From: Marthasterias glacialis
Lineage: Eukaryota > Echinodermata > Asteroidea > Forcipulatida > Asteriidae
Reading direction: 5' to 3'
Length of the DNA stretch: 64,000 bases
Assembly (NCBI GenBank): GCA_911728455.2
Contig: OU452226.1
Coordinates: 24,380,872-24,444,871, forward strand
Positions 28,562 through 40,700 of this stretch are shown here, in pieces; the first letter of the stretch is position 1, and every line of letters starts with the position of its first letter. The position numbers and the translations under genes are program-made. Below the pieces are notes generated by a model. It worked only from the letters and a program-made list of their open reading frames with translations, made no database searches and was not told the origin of the DNA.

Positions 28562-28790
28562 GCATTTGGGGTTCTACGAATCCCTAACCCAAACACTAAC
28601 CCTTACCCTAAGTCCAACCCGAACCCTTCACTTAACCCTAACTCTAGCCCAAACAATAATCATGTCCTAACGCTAGCCCTAACCTCATCCTCACCCTAAC
28701 CTACAGCCCTCACACTTACCCTAACTCCAACAATAAAACCTAACCAAACCACATCCCAACCCCAACCCCAAGCCTGTACCACAACCACGA
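28562..28790 (+). repeat. Degenerate telomere-like CCCTAA tract
   Basis: Many CCCTAA, AACCCTAAC and ACCCTAAC words in about 230 bp (for example ACCCTTACCCTAAG, CTTAACCCTAACTC, CCTCACCCTAACC), with frequent A/C substitutions. It looks like an old interstitial telomeric tract or a C-rich simple repeat. Confidence 0.75.
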
Positions 28791-29024
28791 CTTTACTATT
28801 TATTGAATCCCAAATATTCAACTTAGCACCAAACCCTTGAAAAAAGTCTAGTTATCAACCTTAAATCTAATCGATAACCAAAATCCGATTAAAACCTATC
28901 TTGACTCAATAACATTAACCCTTCATTAATACCTGAGCCCTTACCTCATCCGAAAACCTAACCAACTATTATATCCAACATCATCCCAAACATTTTTTTT
29001 TTTTTTTTGTATTGTTATTATTAC

Positions 29025-29200
29025 ATTCCCTCGAAATGTCATGTATCCCTCTAAATATTATTTCGAGGGAACGAAATAATATTTCGAGGGGGGAAATAGT
29101 TAGTCGAGGGGACGAAATAACATTTCGAGGGAAAGAAATAGTTATTCGGGGGAACGAAATATTATTTCGTCCCCTCGAAATAATATTCCGTTCCCCCACC
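29025..29200. repeat. Tandem self-complementary GAAATAATATTTCGAGGGG repeat
   Basis: Units of 'CGAAATAATATTTCGAGGGG' type alternate with diverged ones (AGTTAGTCGAGGGGACGAAAT). GAAATAATATTTC is a perfect palindrome. The last units (GTCCCCTCGAAATAATATT) are in reverse orientation, giving an overall foldback. Confidence 0.85.
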
Positions 29201-29647
29201 GGTAAATATTGTTTATATAACGAAATAAAAACAACTCGTCCTTTTGTGGGCTCCGTAAAATTCTTCCTAATTCCCAACTCTAGTGCAAAGTAAATAGGCT
29301 CCATCCCCATGATAAGCTCTAATCAATTAAATTCCCAATCCACACAAAATGGCATTTTAATTCACACCTAACGAATGCTTGTTTGGGCCAGTGTAATTAC
29401 ACAAGAAACCAAAATCAAATACGTGTCCATTCAGTCGAAATGAAATTTCATCGACTTCGGTTGACTGACATCGAAAAAAAGGACTTAAGATGTGGAGAAG
29501 ATGTTATCGCGTCATTAAAATCCAAGGACACCGGGGAGAGGGTGAGAACCCGTGGACTTCAGCGCACAGCTCCAAGCGATCTTTGCGGAGTGTCGTATCC
29601 GAGCGGTCTATCGTCCGCCGAACTTAAAGACTGCAGTTTACAGAAAT

Positions 29648-29780
29648 CAATTCAATTCAATTCAAGGATTTTATTATCAATTCGTCGCAGCCCAAGGGCT
29701 GAATTGCGAAAGATTTACAAAGAAAAAAATACAATAAAACATTTAGAAAAACTTTATGCAATGAACAAAATTTAAATATT
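29648..29780 (-). repeat. LINE 3'-end-like fragment with (CAATT)n tail
   Basis: Starts with the same (CAATT)n run as the minus-strand LINE relic at 165-190, followed by AT-rich sequence. Probably the 3' tail of a related element inserted in the minus orientation. Confidence 0.45.
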
Positions 29781-29807
29781 TTGCCAAAATATCGCCAAAA
29801 TCAAAAT

Positions 29808-30113
29808 CAGAATGTGGGTTCGAATCCTGGCCTGGTCAGTCGCGACAACTTGTGTCCTTGAGCAAAACACTTGTCCTTCGGATGGGACGTTAATCCGTAG
29901 GTCCCGTGAACCAGTATGGGCAATGCACATAAAAAAGAACCACAAAACACTTTTCGTGAAAGAATATGGGTTTACCCCAGTGTTTTTGGTTCATTACAGT
30001 TAAGTTTCTCGCTCAAGGACACAAGTGTCACAACCGGGATTCGAACCCACACTCTGCTGATCAGAAACAGCAGAGCTTGAGTCCGGTGCTCTAATCCGCT
30101 CGGTCACGGCACC
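29808..30113 (-). repeat. tRNA-derived SINE(s), family 1
   Basis: The right part ends with the antisense tRNA-like head (GGGATTCGAACCCACACTCT, CTGATCAGAAACAGCAGAGC, CCGCTCGGTCACGGCACCCC). The left part (29810-29900) has a sense-oriented box B (GGGTTCGAATCC) and GTCCTTGAGCAAAACACTTG. This suggests two fragments in opposite orientation or a nested insertion. Confidence 0.8.
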
Positions 30114-30495
30114 CCACAGGCACATAGCAAGCAAGCACCCTTATCTACAGGTTCCTTCAGGCTTCCGAGGTACAGTGATTTAGTTCACTTTTGAAGCGTC
30201 CTTGGTTTCATTACCAGAAATTAATAACAATATACTTCGTCAGAAATGCTGCGTCTCATCTCCTTTCTTGATAGTTGGGAGGTGTAATTCTCTACCGCCC
30301 AGACAAAGGAAAAGAAAGAAAAAATAGACAAAATAACTACAAACTAGCACATGACTTTCAAAGTATTTAAATTTGGAACTAATTCTAAATAGGCTTGCTT
30401 GTATCACGGTACTACAACCATGAAGTATCTGGATGCACATAGAAACTACTATATTAATATACAATCTTCGATTCCTCTTCTACAGTATACAAATA

Positions 30496-30647
30496 TTGAC
30501 TGCTTCGAGTGGCGTAGTAAAACTAGTCACTCGAGGTGATCCCCGGAGCCGCCTATCTTCCCGAGGCGGAGCCGAGTGAAGATAGGCGGCTCCGGGGATC
30601 ACCGAGAGTGACTATAGTTTTACTACGCCACGAGATGAAGCAGTCAA
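30496..30647. mobile_element. Foldback MITE (~65-bp arms)
   Basis: The arm starting TTGACTGCTTCGAGTGGCGT (30496) is reverse-complementary to the arm ending at 30647 (...CGAGATGAAGCAGTCAA), including GATCCCCGGAGCCGCCTATC. The loop is only about 20 bp (CCGAGGCGGAGCCGAGT). It is a near-complete hairpin. Confidence 0.92.
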
Positions 30648-31315
30648 AGTTTGTTTTATAACACCGCAATTTCAACCATGTTGTGGTAATATTCGTTAAA
30701 CAACTGTGCGTATATCAGTCTTCAAACAACTGTATAAAATCTGACAGGAAATCCTGACAAAAAGAAAGAGGGGGTACCAGACTGCCTTCGTTCTCATATC
30801 ATATTTCAAATGCACGTATTATTTGATCGTTTCACCGGGTTCGAGGTTGTCGTTGTTTAGTACCATTTTTTGATAGTTCTTTTGGTCGGTGTGCAGTGTG
30901 ATAGTAAAATTACACAACACCGCGTGACGCACGTTCGGCCAATCAACAGATAGAATCAAAGGAAGAGGTGTTATAATATACACTGTCTCCAATATAGTAT
31001 AGGCCTGTAGTATAATAATAGTATAAAAATATTATATAATTATATAAGAATAGTAATATGTCATAGAGAGATTTCTCATTACTCAGGTTTGTCAGTGACG
31101 CAAACAGTGTTTTTACGCAGGATTTCATTGTTACAAATGTCTTGTAAAATGCCGATGCACTTAGCCCTGGTAGTGGTTTAGATCATTTGAAAGGGATTGT
31201 GTTTTGTGTTGTCCCAAGATGAAACATTACACGCTGTTATAAAACGTACTGCTAAAAACAGTGCCTTGGTGTAAGCGTGCGATTTTAATTCGTGGCGCGC
31301 ATCCTGGTTAAGATG

Positions 31316-31520
31316 CAGCGGCGTAGCCACGGAGGAGGGGGGGGGGTGCTGGTGGGCACATGCCCCAAATTCTCAGTGCCCCCAGGTGCCCCCAACATGA
31401 AAAAAATCCAGACACATGTAATTCATGAAAACATGGTCCCTGCACCCCCACACTGAAAAAAGCGGTGCCCCCTGTGTCCCCTAACCCCACCCCTATTGAA
31501 AAAATCCTGGTACGCCACTG
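31316..31520. mobile_element. hAT-like MITE with CAGYGGCGTA ends
   Basis: The left end CAGCGGCGTAGCC and right end TACGCCACTG are inverted repeats. The 8-bp flanks TTAAGATG and CTGAGATG agree at 6 of 8 positions, consistent with an old hAT target duplication. The body is rich in 'GGTGCCCCC' words. Confidence 0.65.
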
Positions 31521-31954
31521 CTGAGATGACTTGATGGCTTGGAAATTTGAAACTTCTTTTCTTAAGTCTAATGGGTCGACATATACATTGGTTTAGACCA
31601 TTGAAAAGGGAATCTATGCACACAAATAAATTAATACACGCTATAATTACAAAACATACTGTGGTAAAACAGTATGTTAGTGTAAGCGTGGAATTGTATT
31701 TAGTTGGTGTCACGCAAGGTTCTAACCTTCCCTTTTTTCATTAAAGTTCCATTTTATTATTCGAAAACCATAAGCAATAGACAAATTTTAAGATTTCATA
31801 AGATGTAATAAGCACTGTAGACTAAGTGCTTTGTCCTCGGGGAAACATACACAGGCATATACTCTGAATCGACGACCTTAACAATTCTATGGAGCAAAAT
31901 GTCTCACCACACTATTGTGTGTATTTATTATGGATTAACATACTGTTAAAAATC

Positions 31955-32400
31955 TCTATGATTACTTTTTTCCAATTCCTTTCAAGAATCAAAAGCACTT
32001 ATCCAGATTCTGAGATTCCCTCCCCCTTAAAAAAAACTATTGTTTGAGTGTTTTCCCGAGGCAATTATGTGTTTTGTTCCCTTTTATTGCTTCGGAATTT
32101 GCCCATGATTCTCGTGTCCGTCTCCCCATTTTCATCCCTGAAAACGATTGTGTTACTTCAAGGTAACGATTGTGTTACTTTACTAAATCGGAAATCAAAA
32201 TAAATTCATCGCTGGCTTCCAGGGCTCCTCTTTAATTTTCTATCATTTCAGTTTTTATGCTGTTTGTAAACGTCGACAATTCCTTTCATTAATTTTACTG
32301 ACTAGGTCTACACACTTTTGTAACCCAATAACTTAGCTGTACACAATCATTTTGTTTTTAAGTTTTTCATTTATTTCCATGTGTTTTTTATTTCATTTTT
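31955..32400 (+). repeat. Diverged local duplication, copy 1
   Basis: Shares an ordered series of words with 33205-33640: 'TTCAAGAATCAAAAGCAC...CCAGATTCTGA', 'AAATCAAAATAAATTCA', 'TTTAATTTTCTATCATT', 'GTAAACGTCGACAATTCCTTTC' and 'AACTTAGCTGTAC', against similar words there. Non-coding. Confidence 0.65.
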
Positions 32401-33204
32401 TTCTCCGTATATATCTGCATGTTTTGTGTGGTTGGTTTATATTTTCCTAAGTTTTATCCTAGACATAAATCAAAATGCATTCTTGCTAAGTTCATTATTT
32501 ATGCCAATACGTTTTTACACTTGTTTTTATATGGACTGTTATGCCGGCTAAATCTCTAACTTCTCGTGGGACTTAACAAAAGGATGCTGTCGACCGTGTT
32601 TAGATATCTACGGTAGATGTGTTTTAAAATATTAATTGATATTAATAAATGAACAACTTTTTAATCCGGACGAGGACTCCCCGTGGATCGTCAGATGCCT
32701 TTTGACTTTTCCCACAACAGAATAACAGCTTGTGTCGTCAATTCCCATCAGTAGTAGTCATTTTACCGACCAACCAATGCTAACGGAGATAGGTTGGACC
32801 GTTAAATTAGTGCTTCTGACGGGATACAAAAGATGCCAATAATTAAATGTATAATAATAATTAAGAAAATATTATTATATAGGCCTATAATGATCTTGAT
32901 AATTTTCTGGGAGTCGAAACCGATCCTTTTTTTTGTTTCATGCGAAAAACAGACTATAAAGTAGACAAATTTTATGATTTCGTGTAAAAACATGCTAATT
33001 TAAGACGCATGCTCGTCACACCATTACCCGACGGCTATTTTTGTGGCACAAAACGATCGTGTAGCCGTTCCCAGTTTCATACAACGCGCTCACCGGTCAA
33101 AGGTGATCTTTCGTGGTACTAAATTGTTTTGTCGCCCGTTGACGACGAGCGAGCCTCTAAAAGCAACTCACGAGACACACAAAAACATATTTTTCATCCC
33201 GTTT

Positions 33205-33640
33205 ATTAAATAACTCTTGCTTATTCCAAGAATTAAAAAGCACAAACCAGATTCTGATGACTTTTTAATCCAATTTTTTTTTCTGACTGTCGCTCAAGGC
33301 CAAACGTTTTTTCCCCCTTAATTGCTTTTTTACTTTGCCCCAATCAAACGATACCCCACCTCTCTTCCTAATACTACCCTTTCGTATAACTTCATTGAAC
33401 CAAACTTTAAAATCAAATTAAGTTCACTGCTAGTTTTTAAGTCTCCCCTTTAATTTAATATCATTCTTAAGTTGTTTAGAAACGTTGACATTTCTTTTCT
33501 ATGCAATGACGGCACAATTTCATTACCCGATGACTCAGCTGTACCAACGCATTTTATTATTCAAATATCTTTTTACTTATTATTTTTTATCTATTATTAT
33601 TTCCCCAACTTATTTCCCATGCATTGTTTGTACTCCATAT
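33205..33640 (+). repeat. Diverged local duplication, copy 2
   Basis: The counterpart of 31955-32400 in the same orientation about 1.25 kb away. Aligned words include 'TCCAAGAATTAAAAAGCAC', 'CCAGATTCTGATG', 'TTTAATTTAATATCATT', 'AGAAACGTTGACATTTCTTTTC' and 'GACTCAGCTGTACC'. Confidence 0.65.
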
Positions 33641-34023
33641 CTCTTTTTTCGTGCAAACAGAAGGAAAAAACCCAACACTTTTGACAGCAATTTCACCTAC
33701 TTGCTGAGCACATTATTTCAAAATTGGGTGGTCGGTATTAAAATATTTATCTTTAAACACAAGTGACGAAAAAAGTGATTGCAAATGCTTATTGAAAATA
33801 ATGAAACCACAAATATTTTTTTCGGACAATACATTTTTCTGATGCCCGCAGGGGCTCCGTACCATGCTCTATGGTAGGAATCAAATTTGGCGTGTAAGGT
33901 AGAGTTAGAATTCGAAACCTCCCGTTCGAAAAAGTAAACCACTTGGCCGAAATAGTAAATCGACCGGGAGAAATAGTAACATCGTAGTTTGCCATCGAGC
34001 TGAGATGACGTATGTACCCGTGA

Positions 34024-34163
34024 TAGCCTTTCGCCAAGGCCTTCGTGGCTTAGACATCTGTGTAGTAGCAGCAAAGCAACTGCAGCGCGAAGCACGCTGA
34101 CTTGTATTGGTCTTAGCGGCTACATAGCTGTCTATAAGCCACGAAGGCCTTGACGAAAGGCTA
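34024..34163. repeat. Foldback element (~42-bp arms)
   Basis: TAGCCTTTCGCCAAGGCCTT (34024) with the following CGTGGCTTA pairs with TAAGCCACG and AAGGCCTTGACGAAAGGCTA ending at 34163. The spacer is about 50 bp. The piece at 34187-34207 (GTCGCGCAATCGGTCTATAG) is a separate end fragment of the family at 9573 and 58076. Confidence 0.85.
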
Positions 34164-34646
34164 GTCCCGCTGTGACATTAACATTGGTCGCGCAATCGGT
34201 CTATAGGCTAAGTGAGCAGCAGAGCTCCTTTTGAAACATAGGGACAAATTTTGGGCACAACCGTACGCTCTGTGACACTGCGTCGCGGGTATGACCTCTA
34301 ACCCCCACCCCCTCCCACACCCCGCCCCGAAGAAAAGAGTACTTTTAACAGGGGATTTAATATCGGAACCTTGAGTTGATTACAGAGACGGACGGCAACG
34401 ACCAAACTAGCCAACAAGGCCGGGGAAGAGACCCGGGAAAGGCTATAATAGGAAAGGCCGTGCGTACAGATAGTGTCGGTCGTTAACGGTATTTGACACA
34501 ATTTTGAAACTCAACTACAGTTTTGGTGCTAGCAGTAGCACATGGTATTATTGGCTCCAATTTGGTGCTAGAGTAAACACAGGCTTGTTTCTCGTCAGGC
34601 AGCAGACAGTATGCATGTAGCGCCTGCTGCAGCGTTTACTTCCAAA

Positions 34647-34655
34647 ATGTCATGA
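34647..34655 (+). promoter_or_regulatory. Minimal upstream ORF (ATG-TCA-TGA) overlapping the OGFOD2 start
   Basis: An ATG at 34647 opens a two-codon reading frame whose TGA (34653-34655) shares its last A with the OGFOD2 start codon at 34655. If the mRNA includes it, this layout could allow termination-reinitiation or leaky scanning. The transcript start is unknown. Confidence 0.4.
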
Positions 34656-34783
34656 TGTCAAACGTTACGACGAAGAAATATTACCACTGCAAATGTTTTT
34701 TAACCGATAATATTTATATATCAGAGTACGACATCCATGTGACATATCACAGTGATGGCCAGTTCCTGGAAACTTGGCGAAGG
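34655..34783 (+). CDS. OGFOD2: OGFOD2 exon 1 (residues 1-43)
   Basis: Starts MSNVTTKKYYHCKCF and ends TWRR before the donor GTATGG. The Cys-x-Cys-Phe-x-Thr-Asp-Asn motif fixes the frame and matches the vertebrate N-terminus in position. Confidence 0.93.
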
Positions 34784-37700
34784 GTATGGGTATGATTATG
34801 AATTAAATGATGATTCTTATTTTTGTACGCAAAGTTAACCCGCGCGCAAGTTTAAAGTTGCCAACGCAAGTTTCAAACTTTTACGGGCAAGTTTCGAACT
34901 TGCGGTGGTTTTAACTATGCGTTCTTAATAATTAAAAAGAGCGTATGCCAATCGCCAATTCAATAGAACGAGGGCTAGGGCCTACAATAAAAAAAAAAAA
35001 AAAAAAAAACCCTCATTAAATCGCAACATTCACCCCTGCCATCGGTGTCACTGACACTGACAGTGACAGTGTCACTCATGCAGTGACACTCATGCAGTGA
35101 CACCGACTGTAGAAATAGATTACCATTGGCATTACTAATTAACGTTAAATGCCTTTTATTTCATCTTTGATATCTTGAGAAGCCGTACTCAGTACTACTT
35201 GAAAATCATCTACTGACACAAGTGACAGTCGATTTTTTAGGCGATTTTCCAGCAATTTTGTTGAATTTGTCGTAATTTCGGCAATTTGTTGAACAGGGTA
35301 GGCCTAGTAGTAGTAGTAGTAGTAGTGTAGTATCACAGTCACACATTCGTTTTAAATCCACTGCGTCCACAGTGCTATAGAATTACCGCCACATATTAAT
35401 TGTGTTTTGTTAAATTATTTGCCCTGCATTATTATTAACTAAAATTTTCTGTCAATCGAAAAGAAAACAAACTGACTGTATTTTAATTTAAGGACTAATT
35501 ATGTTTTTTTTTTTAAGTTTGTTATTTTTTTCCCAATATAAAGTTTTTCTGCAGATTTGTACAAAATTGTGGTAAACTAACAAGTCTACAGTAATCTGTA
35601 CTAAGTCTAACGAAATCTGCTAGGTATGTAGATTAGACAAAATTATCTGAACTGTTGAATTTTAGACAATAGAGTGACGTCCTACAAATAGTGGGAGACC
35701 TTTGAGACGCTGGCGGCAGCAGGCACAATGGTCCATTTTGACGGTTCTCAGCGTGTGCGCACATGCTCAGTACTGTGTGTGCAGTTCTGAGCGTGCGTAC
35801 TACTGGTAAGAACCGTGAAAAAGGACCGTTCAAAAGTCTCCCATTAAATTGGCAAGAACTTCAAGATATACCGGTTCTTTACTTAATATTGACTACAATT
35901 TCATTTTTGTTTTACATTTTTCAAATCAAGAATTTACAAAGAAGAGGATGCAGTGGTGATAAACTTCAGGAGATTTTACAAAAGGTAATGACTAAAATAG
36001 ACTTTTCCTGTATCTATATACTTAGGTCTTTATGGCTAGCTAGCAATGGCTACATGTTTCAGCATGCAGGTATCAACCTCTTGTGTTAGATGGTGAAGCT
36101 CCTTGAAGCTACCCCAAACTTATGCCCGGGGGCAGTGTTGCACGCAGTGATTTTTGGTCTGAGCAGTGTGTGAGCAGTTACAAACTGGTGGGTCCACAAT
36201 CCCCCCACTTGTGCATCTATACATTTGAACTGTTGGAAGTTGATTGATTTCCCTCTTGCATTATTTTCCATTTTTCATCAGTTCAATTTGTCCAGTTTCC
36301 TGCCAAGCTTCAAGTCTTTGAGTTTTCAAATCAAGCGGCTGTTTTCTTCGCAGGTCAAGTCTGAAGTAGAAAGGAGAAGAAATCTCGGCGCTCAAAGTCT
36401 TCTGAGGAGAGAGCTTGTCTCAGCCAGTTACACACCCCTTCATCAGCATGTATATACATTACAGGTGCTTAAGCTTCAATTTTATGAGAAAAAAATTAAA
36501 TAAAAAATCCGGAAATTTTGAAAAATGTTGTTATTTTCAGTAACTGAGGAAGCACTGGGGTAAATACACCATGCCTATGTGGCAGAGGGAGACGCCCCCC
36601 CCCCCAAATGTTCCCATTCTCTAACACACTCTTCCCCTCTTGTACAGAAACACCCCCTAAAATCCTCTAAAGAATTCCAGCGACTTCCAGAACACACTGA
36701 AGACAAAATAGGAGGGGGTACACCCTGCCACATATCGAGCTCCAAATGGGGGGAAAGCAGTGTACAGTGCTCCTCACCCATCTGTGTATGGTGAAACAAC
36801 CAATATTGTCATTTGCATTAAAAATTCAAATTTCAAAACTTTTTTACGAAAAGCATTATTTGTGTTTTACCCTTACACCAATGGGTGTTAAGCACTGTAC
36901 TTTCTGAGTACTGCGGGAAAAAAATCCACAGGCATATTACTCAGGTGGGATTGGAACTAACCAGCAGAAAATGAACTAGCCAGCCAGACACCTCTTTAAG
37001 TTAAGGGAGATTGCTACTAGTACATTCCCACTTACATCATTTCATGCATTTTTCTTTTTTAATGTTGTTGATGGTTTGTGTTTGTGTTTTCAGAAGAACT
37101 ATTTTTCACCGGAGTTTCTGTCCATCGTTAGTGCCTGCAACAGTGGAAAAGCAGACGCAGAGAGCCTGATGGATATGCTACATCAAGAACATGGTATGAC
37201 AAAGCTTGAACGGGAGACTTTAGAATGCTAGGTGGCAGCAGACTTAACCAGGTAAATTTCCATTGTTTGCGTAATTATGAGCTTATACGAATTCCGGAGA
37301 ACAATGATTTACCCGGTAAGTCTGCTGCCACCTAGTGTCCTGAGATGTCTCCAATTGCAAGTTACAGGGTCCACTGCTTACCTTTATGCCTAACAAAAGA
37401 AAATTTTGTTTCCTGGAATCCATCCGACCGTTAAAAAACCTGCCGACCGTGACATTTTTTTTAATCAAAACTTTGAAAAGAAAAAAAAAAACAATAAATT
37501 CTTTACTAATATACCACCAGAATTCAAGACTTATCGAAAATATTTGATCAAATGTGTGGTCTCAATTAACTTTCAGATGTGTTTTACATGTATACACATC
37601 CAATTCTGAGAGTCAAAAGTTGTATTTTTCCTTTTTACACCAACATGTTGCAAAACAACTGCAGGTAGATCAATTTATCCATGGTCAAAAAGCTTGATTT

Positions 37701-40700
37701 GTCGTTGTGCATAATGTTAAAAGAAATTTCCTAAAATAACATTGTTTTCCCACCTGCTGACCATCTTGTTTTCCAGCATGTTACAGCAAACAAAAACATT
37801 TTTTTTTTTTTTAAAGCATTAGTACCAGGGATTTGAGTTTTCAGGATTTTTCCTGATTTCAGGATTTTTTTCTAAATCTCCTCGAGCATTCAAATTTTCT
37901 TGAAAGAAGTGAAGCAACTATAAAAGGGAGAGAGAAATAGTCCAGATTGTGTCCAAACAATGGGTTGTATTTCTGGTGATGCACAGAGTCTGTAAATCTG
38001 AAAACATCTTGGAGGTTCAGGGTCGAAAATAAGGGGATGGACCCAAGCCCACAAGCCATTTTCAGCAATCTTCACAGATGTCAACTCTCATCCCTGTAGT
38101 ATAGGTTGTTCAATATAGTGATGCATTCTCCTATTTTAAAGGGATTTAGAATCAAACACAACCTTTTCTCAAGTATTGTTTATGATTCTCCGCTTACGTT
38201 TTTCCTATTCACTTTGTTTGGGGTGTGCACAGCATTGGTAAAATCGAAAAACATAACATTGGCAGATCTTGGGGGGGGGGGGGCGGGGAGGGCCCGGATG
38301 AAGGGGGCAAAGGGGGCTATAGACCCCCTCCCCCCCAAAAAAAAAAGGGAGGGACGGGGAGACAATCAGATGCAAAATTGCAAACGTTAAGGTATTCCCC
38401 CCCCCCCACCCCGTTTCCCCTTGTTTCCCACCCATCACTGTCAGGTCCGTAGGAAGCCGTACGACCGCTGGTTCGAGTGACATATAGTGCAAATCAATTG
38501 TGAATGATGAAATCCGTGAAATCTTCTTGAACGTTCGTGAAATACACTTGGGCTTACCCTCATTTTTCTGCTGTAGTACCAAATAGTCGCTTACTGGTAA
38601 ACAGCTTTTATGAAACTGGGCCCTGTTTAGATTGGACAGTTCATCAGTCGTGCCACGAACTGACTTATCATACTCCACAGCCCAAATTCTGTGCTTGGAG
38701 AAAATCGCGGATGAAGTTGTATTATTTTTCAAACTGCTATTTCAGAGACTGCTTACTATTTTAAATTGTTCGTTTTTTTAATACCAAAATGAAGCTGACT
38801 TCTTCATTCGTACAGACCTGTCAATGTGTTCTCAATCATGCAACTGTTGCTTGATGAGTAGTTGATTCCTAAACACATCATTTTGTTAATGTGTTTATGA
38901 GGTAAAATGCCTGTGATTTTTTTCACAGGACTCGGGGGAAAGTACTGAGTATACAGTGCTTAACACACATCGGTGAATGGGTAAAACATTACAAATAATA
39001 TTCTTTATCCCCGATGCAAAAATTAACACCTATCATAATGGTTGTGGTACCCGCTGCTAATGGATTCGAACTGCCTCTAGCTACCGGGCAGTCTCGGTAG
39101 TCAAGTTGGTAGGATATCTGCTCCGGAATGGCAGGGGTCGCTGGTTTGAATCTCACCCGAGGAAAAATGCCTGTGATTTTTTTCACAGGACTCGGGAAAG
39201 TACTGAGTATGCAGTGCTTAACACACATCGATGTATGGGTAAAACATTACAAATAATCATTTTGTGAAAACCTAAAATCAAGACGTGCATGCAGAACATA
39301 CAAACCAGTTTATACGTTGCTTCGTGAACGCGTGGGTCAACCGATACGTCACTTTGTGGAAACATAGAAGTTGTACCATGCATGTTTGGCACTGTGCTAG
39401 TGCTATGTTTTTTTAATGGATTAAGTGGCGTATTGTGATGTGTCACTTCAGGGAAATGCAAAATGGCAAATCTAGTGATATGTCTGTCATGCTAATAAGT
39501 GTAATTACAAAACTATTACACGTTGGGTGCTGAAACTTACTGAAAAATTTTAACATTAGTGTACATGTATCAATAGTTTGTACAAAAACGGATTTGCTAA
39601 GGTTGTGATTTTTGACTCAAACGTCGGTTCATGGCGCGACTGACGAGTTGATGGGTAAGCCACTTTAAGATTTTTGTCCACAAAATACCAGTGGTGTACA
39701 AAACCCCATTCTAAATGTAGCTTGTAAAATATTTTCAAGTACTCCTACCAGTGTACCTTTTTACTATCAACAGCGGAACGAGTATTTTCCTTTCCACTCT
39801 TCACTCAACAATTCTGCCAAGATTTTATTGAGGAAATTTGTCATTTTGAGAGCACAGACTTGCCTAAGGGAAGACCAAACACAATGAATAATTACGGGGT
39901 GAGTTTTTCTTCTTTTTTTCTCTCTTTTTTTTGGGGTGTTTGAAATATAGTTGTTCTGCATTCTGGAGGTAAACTTAAGACAAACCCCAACCATCCTACA
40001 TCCTCCAAAATCCGTTTCATGCGTTTGCTTGAATTTGATGGGCTTACCCCCAATTCAACCACTTTTATACCAAGAGGCAGGCGTAGGCCTACCAGTCTCA
40101 TTAGCATAATGTATTTTTAACCCTACACCGTTTTGTGATGAGCACTGAATACTCGGTCATGTCGGTGCTGCCAGAGTCCTGCGGGGAAAAATCCATAGGC
40201 ATACCACTTAGTGGGATTCGAACCCATGACCCCCGCATTCTAGAGCAGATATCTTAACTACTAGACCATCGAGCATGCCCGATGACAAGGGGCCACAGTT
40301 CAAATCCTGTAATTAGCCAAATTTGCATCCGGGGTAACGAATGATATACTTCATACCTAATAATACCGGAGTCTTATATAGCGCACATATCTACCAACAA
40401 TTACATGTAGGGGCTTATTATACTATTTTTAAGACAGGTTGTTTAGATTTCTTTTGAATAATGGCAGCCATTTATGTAGCACCTTGTATGGTTTACAAGA
40501 TGCTGCGACGCATTCAGCAGCCACTGCCAGAAACACCGGGCCAAACCCCTTTTTCTTAGCGATAAGTGTAACTGGGTTCTTTTATGTGTATTACACAACA
40601 CACCAGCGGCTTTTACGTCCCATCCGAAGGACGAAGCAATAATGGTTAAGTGTCTTGCTTAAAGGACACAAGTGTCAAGACCGGGACTCGAACCCACACT

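Noticed and set aside
33718-34095. A 125-residue minus-strand open frame with a hydrophobic N-terminus resembling a signal peptide
   Set aside because: It overlaps a foldback repeat and AT-rich sequence, and no splice-consistent neighbours were seen.
34753-34836. Alternative OGFOD2 first exon from the ATG at 34753 (MASSWKLGEGYG...)
   Set aside because: The frame starting at 34655 gives the conserved Cys-rich N-terminus and splices in phase to exon 2; the 34753 frame does neither.
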